From contig NZ_MOMC01000026.1 in NCBI RefSeq assembly GCF_001983105.1, positions 7,719 to 15,511 of the forward strand: DNA of 7,793 nt, given 5' to 3'. The stretch comes from Pseudofrankia asymbiotica. Its GTDB lineage: Bacteria; Actinomycetota; Actinomycetes; Frankiales; Frankiaceae. A program made the position numbers and the translations under genes. Under the pieces are notes generated by a model. That model saw only the letters and a list, made by a program, of their open reading frames with translations. It was not told where the DNA came from and did not search any database. Of this stretch, positions 1 through 4,419 are shown piece by piece (positions within the stretch are counted from its first letter, which is position 1; each line of letters opens with the position of its first letter).

Positions 1-75
1 GGGCCGCGCGGGCGGGCCTCCAGCGCTCACGACCATGCCGACCAGTAGAACCAGCCGGCCACAGGAGGTGCGGTC

Positions 76-483
76 ATGCTCCCTGGACGCGAGCCCGATC
101 AATCTGATCATCCCGCCCGGCGCGCGAACCCCGAGCGCCTCGCGCCGGGAGACCGGCGGGCAGCGGCCACCGTCGCCGACGGCCGCGAGCCGGCCGCCGA
201 GTACCACCACTGCCCCGAGTGCGCCGGCGAGCGGCGGTTCGAACGGCCGGAATGCCTCGACGGGCACGGCTCGGACTGTCCTGAGCTGGCCTGCGTGCAC
301 TGCGGTACCGCGATCCTGGTCGCGCCCCTGACCCAGCTCGGCGCGGGGCCGGACGACGAGGCGTGGTGGCCGCGGCTGGTCCGCCAGGCGGCGCCCGGCC
401 GCGAGCCGGACGCCTCGTCCCGTGGCGGGTCGCCGGCGCGTTCTCTGGCCAGCGCCGGGCGCGCCCCGCGGTCACGAGCGTGA
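76..483 (+). CDS. Small zinc-ribbon-like protein of unknown function
   Basis: I do not recognise a named family. The 135-residue product has a polar, Pro/Arg/Ala-rich N-terminus (residues 1-42), a central cysteine-rich core and a low-complexity basic tail (about 105-135). The core holds six cysteines: C46-x2-C49, C60, C68 and C73-x2-C76. The two CxxC knuckles 23 residues apart are what a zinc ribbon would use, and the segment CPEC...CVHCG looks like a treble-clef or rubredoxin-type knuckle pair. It is probably cytoplasmic, with no signal peptide or membrane segment. The ATG is favoured by an excellent Shine-Dalgarno sequence, AGGAGG at 63-68, seven bases upstream. The tail may be poorly conserved because its composition is close to random high-GC sequence. 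The DUF3000 gene follows 161 bp downstream on the same strand. Nucleic-acid binding is possible but only a guess. I am fairly sure it is coding and unsure of its role. Confidence 0.62.
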   Translation: MLPGREPDQSDHPARRANPERLAPGDRRAAATVADGREPAAEYHHCPECAGERRFERPECLDGHGSDCPELACVHCGTAILVAPLTQLGAGPDDEAWWPRLVRQAAPGREPDASSRGGSPARSLASAGRAPRSRA

Positions 484-631
484 GCCTGTACAGCGCGGCG
501 CCGGAGCCAGCCGCCCCCGGCCTCGTTCCCGCCGCCGTCGGCCCACATCGCGCGATCCCCCACCGGGCACACCCATCGGGGTCGAAGCAGCACGCTCCGG
601 CATCCGGGCAGCGGGATCTGCGCCCACGCCC

Positions 632-637
632 TAACGT
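632..637 (+). promoter_or_regulatory. Candidate -10 element for leaderless DUF3000 transcript
   Basis: TAACGT fits the actinobacterial -10 pattern TANNNT. It ends seven bases before the ATG at 645, so transcription would start at or next to the start codon. No purine-rich Shine-Dalgarno sequence lies just upstream of that ATG, which agrees with leaderless translation. No good -35 hexamer is visible. The 161-bp gap it sits in (484-644) holds nothing else convincing, only a weak hairpin (553-584, four and three paired bases around a bulge). Confidence 0.4.
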
Positions 638-644
638 GGCCGCC

Positions 645-1331
645 ATGGGCGCCCCGTTGTCCCCCGACGCCGGGGCCGCGCGAGCGGCTGCGACGGCGGT
701 GGCCGCGCCGGCCCTCGCCGGACCGGGCCTGTTCATCGCCGCGGCGACCGCGTTGCGGGACGCGCTCGGCACGCTGCGCCCCGAGCTGGCCGTCCGGGAG
801 GCGCCGCCGCCGAGCCGGGTCGCCCCGTACGCGCTCGCGCTCGCGGCCAGCCTCGCCGGTGACGACGACGACCTCGCGGCCGGCAGGCTCGTCCTCCTGT
901 TCGACCCGGCGGGGCACAACGCCTGGGAGGGCACTGCCCGGCTGGTCTGCTACGCCCGCGCCGCCGTCGAGCCCGAGGTCGCGGCCGACCCGATGCTGCC
1001 CGAGGTCGCGTGGTCCTGGTTGGTCGAGGCGATGGCCGCCCACGGCGCCGGCGCGCGCGCTCTCGGCGGCACTGTCACCACGACGACGTCGCGCCGTTTC
1101 GGGGTGCTCGCACCCGACGGCGACAGCTTCGACGTCGAGGTGCGCTGCTCCTGGTCGCCCAACTGGGCGGAGACAGCCAGCCCGTCCCGTCCGGGCGGGG
1201 AAGGTGGGACGCCCTGGTCGGCGGAGGAGACCGCCGCCCACCTGCACGCGTTCGCCGATCTCCTGGCCGCGATGGCCGGTCTGCCGCCGCGGATCGCCGG
1301 CGTCGTCCCGCTCCCGGGACGCCACTTCTAA
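645..1331 (+). CDS. DUF3000 domain-containing protein
   Basis: This 228-residue protein matches the actinobacterial DUF3000 family, whose function is not known to me. The domain spans about residues 29-224. Recognisable blocks are LRPEL followed by SRVAPYALALAA (about 44-68), the signature DPAGHNAWEGTARLV at 87-101, and ADPMLPEVAWSWLVEA at 114-129. A helical C-terminus carries AAHLHAFADLLAAMAGLPP. There is no signal peptide or transmembrane helix, so it is expected in the cytoplasm. The frame is open upstream to 363, but ATG 645 is preferred because family similarity begins about 30 residues after it and a -10-like TAACGT lies the right distance upstream for a leaderless message. GTG 636, three codons earlier, is an alternative. 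A strong hairpin follows the stop at 1383-1414, so it is probably transcribed alone. From memory it neighbours RNase D in many actinobacteria, as it does here. Confidence 0.92.
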   Translation: MGAPLSPDAGAARAAATAVAAPALAGPGLFIAAATALRDALGTLRPELAVREAPPPSRVAPYALALAASLAGDDDDLAAGRLVLLFDPAGHNAWEGTARLVCYARAAVEPEVAADPMLPEVAWSWLVEAMAAHGAGARALGGTVTTTTSRRFGVLAPDGDSFDVEVRCSWSPNWAETASPSRPGGEGGTPWSAEETAAHLHAFADLLAAMAGLPPRIAGVVPLPGRHF

Positions 1332-1382
1332 GCCGCCGTCAGCCGCCGCCATACGGCATCAACCACGAACAGCGCGGGGAAG

Positions 1383-1414
1383 GCACTCAGCGTCCGATGG
1401 CGGGCGCTGAGTGC
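1383..1414 (+). terminator. Strong hairpin terminator after the DUF3000 gene
   Basis: The arm at 1383-1396 pairs with 1401-1414 over 14 bp, broken only by one T/G wobble (1393 with 1404), closing a four-base ATGG loop. It begins 52 bases after the DUF3000 stop. No T-rich tract follows (the next bases are ACTCCGTGGG), so it resembles the tail-less hairpins often proposed as terminators in GC-rich actinobacteria. It could alternatively act as an RNA-stabilising 3' end. Confidence 0.72.
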
Positions 1415-1484
1415 ACTCCGTGGGCGAGCCGCATACATATGGCGGTACGACGGTCACTGGTGCCGGTAGCCTCGTTACGAAGCG

Positions 1485-1500
1485 TATAAACGGTACGTTT
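1485..1500 (+). promoter_or_regulatory. Candidate RNase D promoter with AAACG-N3-CGTTT inverted repeat
   Basis: In an otherwise very GC-rich window, the stretch from about 1430 to 1505 is markedly AT-richer. It contains TATAAA (1485-1490) and TACGTT (1494-1499), either of which could be a -10 element. The bases at 1488-1500 form a perfect inverted repeat, AAACG-GTA-CGTTT, overlapping both. A regulator bound there would cover the likely -10. No clear -35 is seen. The start codon I prefer for RNase D lies 110 bases downstream, leaving a leader of about 100 bases in which I see no convincing structure or small gene. Confidence 0.4.
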
Positions 1501-1591
1501 GATCCGTCGACCGGCCTGCCAACAGCGGGATTCACACGTACCATCGCCGATCGTGACGTCGACGGTTCCGAACTCAACACGGCAGCTCAGC

Positions 1592-1599
1592 GGGGGTGG
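1592..1599 (+). promoter_or_regulatory. Ribosome-binding site supporting GTG 1610
   Basis: GGGGGTGG is a moderate Shine-Dalgarno match, ending ten bases before GTG 1610. It favours this start over TTG 1499, which would add 37 residues of unremarkable sequence before the conserved exonuclease domain. Confidence 0.45.
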
Positions 1600-1609
1600 C
1601 ACACCAGAC

Positions 1610-2947
1610 GTGATCGACGCGGCAGAGCCGGCGTCGCCCGCCGTCACCCCGCTGCTGGAACCGGTCGAGGGCGTGCCCCCCGTCACCTGCGACGCGAGGG
1701 CACTCGCCGCGGTCGCCGAGCGGCTCGCGGCCGGTGAGGGTCCGGTGGCCTTCGACGCCGAGCGAGCCTCCGGCTATCGCTACAGCCAGCGCGCCTACCT
1801 GGTCCAGATCCGCCGGCGCGGCTCTGGCACGGTGCTCATCGACCCGGTCACGCTGCCCGACCTGAGCGTGATCCAGGAGGAGGTCGGCGAGTGCGAGTGG
1901 GTGCTGCACGCGGCCAGCCAGGACCTGCCCTGCCTGGCCGAGCTGGGGCTGCGCCCGACGCGGCTGTTCGACACCGAGCTCGCCGGCCGGCTGCTGGGCT
2001 ACGAACGGGTCGGCCTCGGGATGATGGTCGAGCGGGTACTCGGGTTCGGCCTGGAGAAGGGACACTCCGCGGCCGACTGGTCGACCCGGCCGCTGCCCGA
2101 GCCATGGCTGCGCTACGCGGCGCTCGACGTCGAGCTGCTCGTCGAGCTGCGCGACGAACTCACGGCCGAGCTCACCGAGACGGGCAAGCTGGACTTCGCC
2201 CTGCAGGAGTTCGCGGCGATTGTCGCCGCCCCGCCGCGCGAGCCGAGGGCCGAGCCCTGGCGGCGCACCAGCGGCATCCACCGTGCCCGCAGCCGCCGGC
2301 AGCTGGCGGCGGTCCGCTCGATGTGGAGCGCCCGGGACAAGATCGCGCGTGCCCGCGACATCGCGCCCGGCCGGGTACTGCCGGACAGCGCGATCATCGA
2401 CGCGGTGCTGTCCGCGCCGGCGGACGCCACCGAGCTGATCAAGCTGCCGGTGTTCTCCGGGCCGCGGCTGCGGCGCAGCGCCGGCGTCTGGATGACGGCG
2501 CTCACCCAGGCCGCGGCGCTGGCGGACGCGGATCTCCCGCCCGCGACCGCGTCCACCGGCGGCGACGGGCTGCCGCCGCCCAACCGGTGGGCCGAACGCG
2601 ACCCGATCGCCGCCGCCCGGCTCGCCCGGGTCCGCGCCAGCCTGAACAAGGTCGCCGGCAAGCAGAACATGCCGGTGGAGAACCTGATCGAACCGGCGCT
2701 GACCAGGCGGGTCGCCTGGTCGCCGCCCGGGGAGCTCTCCGCCGCGACCGTGGCTGGCGCGCTGCGCGCCGGCGGCGCCCGCGCCTGGCAGGTGGACCTG
2801 ACCGCCGCCGCGATCGCTGACGCCCTCGCGGAGCCCGCCGAGCCGGCTGAGATCCCCGCGGCCGAGCCCGGCCCGCCGCGCCGGGCCGGGCGGTCCGCCG
2901 CCCCCGCGAGCGCCAGTCCCCTCGGCGGCACCGAGGCCGTCTCCTAG
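1610..2947 (+). CDS. rnd: Ribonuclease D (DEDDy 3'-5' exonuclease with HRDC domain)
   Basis: This cytoplasmic metal-dependent 3'-5' exoribonuclease family trims 3' ends of tRNA precursors and other stable RNAs. Numbered from GTG 1610 the protein has 445 residues. The DEDDy exonuclease domain covers about 20-195. Motif I is VAFDAE with D49 and E51, motif II is HAASQDL with D105, and motif III is YAALD with Y169 and D173, so the full catalytic set is present. An HRDC nucleic-acid-binding domain follows at about 226-305 (start RSRRQLAAVRSMWSARD). A C-terminal helical region at about 331-375 (RLARVRASLNKVAGKQN) looks like the second HRDC-like or exonuclease C-terminal domain of actinobacterial homologues. 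The last 30 residues are a Pro/Ala-rich, probably disordered tail. Start choice rests on the weak ribosome-binding site at 1592-1599 and on domain position. No convincing terminator follows, so read-through toward the thiolase operon is possible. Confidence 0.92.
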   Translation: MIDAAEPASPAVTPLLEPVEGVPPVTCDARALAAVAERLAAGEGPVAFDAERASGYRYSQRAYLVQIRRRGSGTVLIDPVTLPDLSVIQEEVGECEWVLHAASQDLPCLAELGLRPTRLFDTELAGRLLGYERVGLGMMVERVLGFGLEKGHSAADWSTRPLPEPWLRYAALDVELLVELRDELTAELTETGKLDFALQEFAAIVAAPPREPRAEPWRRTSGIHRARSRRQLAAVRSMWSARDKIARARDIAPGRVLPDSAIIDAVLSAPADATELIKLPVFSGPRLRRSAGVWMTALTQAAALADADLPPATASTGGDGLPPPNRWAERDPIAAARLARVRASLNKVAGKQNMPVENLIEPALTRRVAWSPPGELSAATVAGALRAGGARAWQVDLTAAAIADALAEPAEPAEIPAAEPGPPRRAGRSAAPASASPLGGTEAVS

Positions 2948-3006
2948 CCTCCTGGGCGGCCGTCCCCCGCGAGCTGACCAACGCTTAGGACTCCTGGCCG
3001 CGGGCG

Positions 3007-3051
3007 GGGCGAGGGCGGGGTGGGCGAGGGCGGGGTGGGCGAGGGCGGGCG
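3007..3051 (+). repeat. 15-bp G-rich tandem repeat with G-quadruplex potential
   Basis: Two exact copies of GGGCGAGGGCGGGGT (3007-3021, 3022-3036) are followed by a third copy matching its first 13 bases. With the flanking bases from 3002, there are ten runs of three or four G separated by one to three bases, all on the + strand. This satisfies the usual G-quadruplex pattern several times over. It lies between the RNase D stop and the operator-like repeat upstream of the thiolase gene, in a gap with no gene. Confidence 0.85.
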
Positions 3052-3088
3052 GACCCGGCGCAGTGGGCATGGACGGCACCTGGCGGGC

Positions 3089-3108
3089 GTTACCTACTCA
3101 TCGGTAAC
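3089..3108 (+). promoter_or_regulatory. Operator-like inverted repeat GTTACC-N8-GGTAAC
   Basis: Two perfectly complementary 6-bp arms (3089-3094 and 3103-3108) flank an 8-base spacer. The dyad is 20 bp overall, the size expected for a dimeric TetR- or GntR-type regulator. It lies just upstream of a -10-like TAGGCT (3116-3121) and about 80 bp before the thiolase start, so a bound protein would block RNA polymerase. Control of fatty acid oxidation genes by TetR-type repressors sensing acyl-CoA is established in actinobacteria, but which protein binds here cannot be told from the sequence. Confidence 0.55.
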
Positions 3109-3115
3109 TCTGTCG

Positions 3116-3121
3116 TAGGCT
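3116..3121 (+). promoter_or_regulatory. Candidate -10 element of the thiolase-fadB operon
   Basis: TAGGCT fits TANNNT and sits directly after the operator-like repeat. Transcription would begin near 3128, leaving a leader of about 63 bases before the preferred GTG at 3191. A GTG also lies exactly at 3128, in frame, so a leaderless form with 21 extra residues cannot be ruled out. No clear -35 is visible. Confidence 0.35.
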
Positions 3122-3177
3122 GGCTGCGTGCCGCCGGGTGACGCCGGTCGCACGGCCCAGCCGAGCCGTTCCTCGCC

Positions 3178-3185
3178 GGGGAGGA
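3178..3185 (+). promoter_or_regulatory. Ribosome-binding site deciding the thiolase start
   Basis: GGGGAGGA gives a near-ideal Shine-Dalgarno match, with GGAGG ending six bases before GTG 3191. This favours GTG 3191 over the in-frame GTG 3128, which has no such site. Confidence 0.75.
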
Positions 3186-3190
3186 CCCAC

Positions 3191-4393
3191 GTGTTCAAGG
3201 CATCCCGCGGTGCAGTCCGCGACGTCGTGTTCGTCGACGGGGTACGGACCCCGTTCGGCAAGGCCAAGGGGGTCTACGCCGAGACCCGCGCCGACGACCT
3301 GGTCGTCCGGGTCATCCGGGACCTGATGCGGCGCAACCCGTCCCTGCCGCCGGAGCGGGTCGACGATGTGGCGATCGCCGCGACGACCCAGATCGGCGAC
3401 CAGGGGCTCACGATCGGCCGGGTCGCCGGGATCCTGTCCGGGCTGCCCGAGTCGGTGCCCGGCTACGCGATCGACCGGATGTGCGCGGGTGCCGTCACGG
3501 CCGTCACCACCACCGCGTCGGCGATCGGCATCGGCGCCTACGACGTGGCGATCGCCGGCGGCGTCGAGCACATGGGCCGCCACCCGATGGGCGAGGGCGT
3601 CGACCCGAACCCGCGCTTCGTCTCCGAGAAGCTGGTCGACCCGTCCGCCCTGGTCATGGGCATGACCGCCGAGAACGTGCACGACCGCTACCCGGACATC
3701 ACCAAGGCGCGCGTCGACGCCTACGCCGCCGCGTCGCAGGAGAAGGTCGCGAAGGCCTACGCGGACGGCAAGATCCAGCCGGACCTCGTCCCGGTCGCCG
3801 CGCGGCACGCCGAGACCGGCTGGGAGTACGTGACGGCCGACGAGCCGCCGCGGCCGGGCACGACCGTCGAAGGCCTGGCGCAGCTGAAGACCCCGTTCCG
3901 CCCGCACGGCAAGGTGACGGCCGGCAACTCGGCCGGCATCAACGACGGGGCCACCGGCTGCATCCTGGCGGCGAGCGAGGTCGCCGACGAGCTGGGCCTG
4001 TCCAAGAAGATGTCCCTCGTCGGGTTCGGGTTCGTCGGGGTGGCGCCCGAGGTGATGGGCGTCGGCCCGATCCCGTCGACCGAGAAGGCCCTCGCCCGCA
4101 CCGGCCTGACGATCGACGACATCGGCCTGTTCGAGCTGAACGAGGCGTTCGCGGTCCAGGTGCTCGCGTTCCTCGACCACTTCGGTCTCGCCGACGACGA
4201 CCCGCGGGTCAACCCCTACGGCGGCGCGATCGCGCTCGGCCACCCGCTGGCGAGCTCCGGCGTGCGGCTGATGACGCAGCTCGCCCGCGAGTTCGAGGAG
4301 CACCCCGAGGTCCGCTACGGCCTGACCGCGATGTGCGTCGGCTTCGGCATGGGCGCCACCACGATCTGGGAAAACCCCCACTTCTCCGCCTGA
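3191..4393 (+). CDS. fadA: Acetyl-CoA acyltransferase (beta-oxidation thiolase)
   Basis: Thiolase cleaves 3-ketoacyl-CoA with CoA to give acetyl-CoA and a shortened acyl-CoA, the last step of beta-oxidation. The 400-residue protein is of usual length. The nucleophilic cysteine is C98 in DRMCAGAV. The other active-site blocks are NEAF at 317-320, GHP with H351, and the proton-shuttling C382 in CVGFGMGATT. A substrate-loop block AGNSAGINDGA is near 244-254. The substitutions CAGA for the more usual CxSG and GHPLASSG for GHPxGxSG appear typical of the actinobacterial thiolases paired with a FadB-like partner, as far as I recall. The start is set by a strong ribosome-binding site at 3178-3185. 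The fadB-like gene begins 26 bp after the stop, indicating one transcript and probably one enzyme complex. A biosynthetic thiolase is less likely given this partner. The symbol is a family-level assignment. Confidence 0.93.
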   Translation: MFKASRGAVRDVVFVDGVRTPFGKAKGVYAETRADDLVVRVIRDLMRRNPSLPPERVDDVAIAATTQIGDQGLTIGRVAGILSGLPESVPGYAIDRMCAGAVTAVTTTASAIGIGAYDVAIAGGVEHMGRHPMGEGVDPNPRFVSEKLVDPSALVMGMTAENVHDRYPDITKARVDAYAAASQEKVAKAYADGKIQPDLVPVAARHAETGWEYVTADEPPRPGTTVEGLAQLKTPFRPHGKVTAGNSAGINDGATGCILAASEVADELGLSKKMSLVGFGFVGVAPEVMGVGPIPSTEKALARTGLTIDDIGLFELNEAFAVQVLAFLDHFGLADDDPRVNPYGGAIALGHPLASSGVRLMTQLAREFEEHPEVRYGLTAMCVGFGMGATTIWENPHFSA

Positions 4394-4407
4394 CGACCGA
4401 ATCAGAC

Positions 4408-4412
4408 AGGAG
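4408..4412 (+). promoter_or_regulatory. Ribosome-binding site of the fadB-like gene
   Basis: AGGAG lies in the 26-bp gap after the thiolase stop, seven bases before ATG 4420. An adjacent in-frame GTG at 4417 is only four bases away, too close, so ATG 4420 is preferred. Confidence 0.7.
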
Positions 4413-4419
4413 CCCCGTG

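Noticed and set aside
553..584. Possible terminator hairpin after the zinc-ribbon gene
   Set aside because: Only seven pairs with a bulge and a 17-base loop; in this base composition that is expected by chance.
1181..1199. Hairpin inside the DUF3000 gene and a shared SPSRP peptide with the fadB insertion
   Set aside because: The stem is short with a wobble, codon use there is normal, and the DNA differs from the fadB palindrome, so the shared peptide looks like coincidence.
1411..1737. A 108-codon open frame overlapping the RNase D start
   Set aside because: No ribosome-binding site, it overlaps RNase D in another frame, and its second half is an Arg-rich string typical of out-of-frame high-GC sequence.
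2966..3004. Possible terminator after RNase D (CCCGCG with CGCGGG)
   Set aside because: Six pairs around a 27-base loop is too weak compared with the two strong hairpins elsewhere in the window.
1574..3079. A long open frame on the minus strand opposite RNase D (501 codons)
   Set aside because: Long antisense frames are expected opposite GC-rich genes; the RNase D frame has all catalytic motifs, while this one is repetitive Gly/Arg/Pro sequence without a recognisable domain.
3481..4419. Extension of the fadB frame upstream across the thiolase gene
   Set aside because: The segment reads as Arg-rich noise overlapping the thiolase; FadB similarity and the ribosome-binding site both place the start at 4420.
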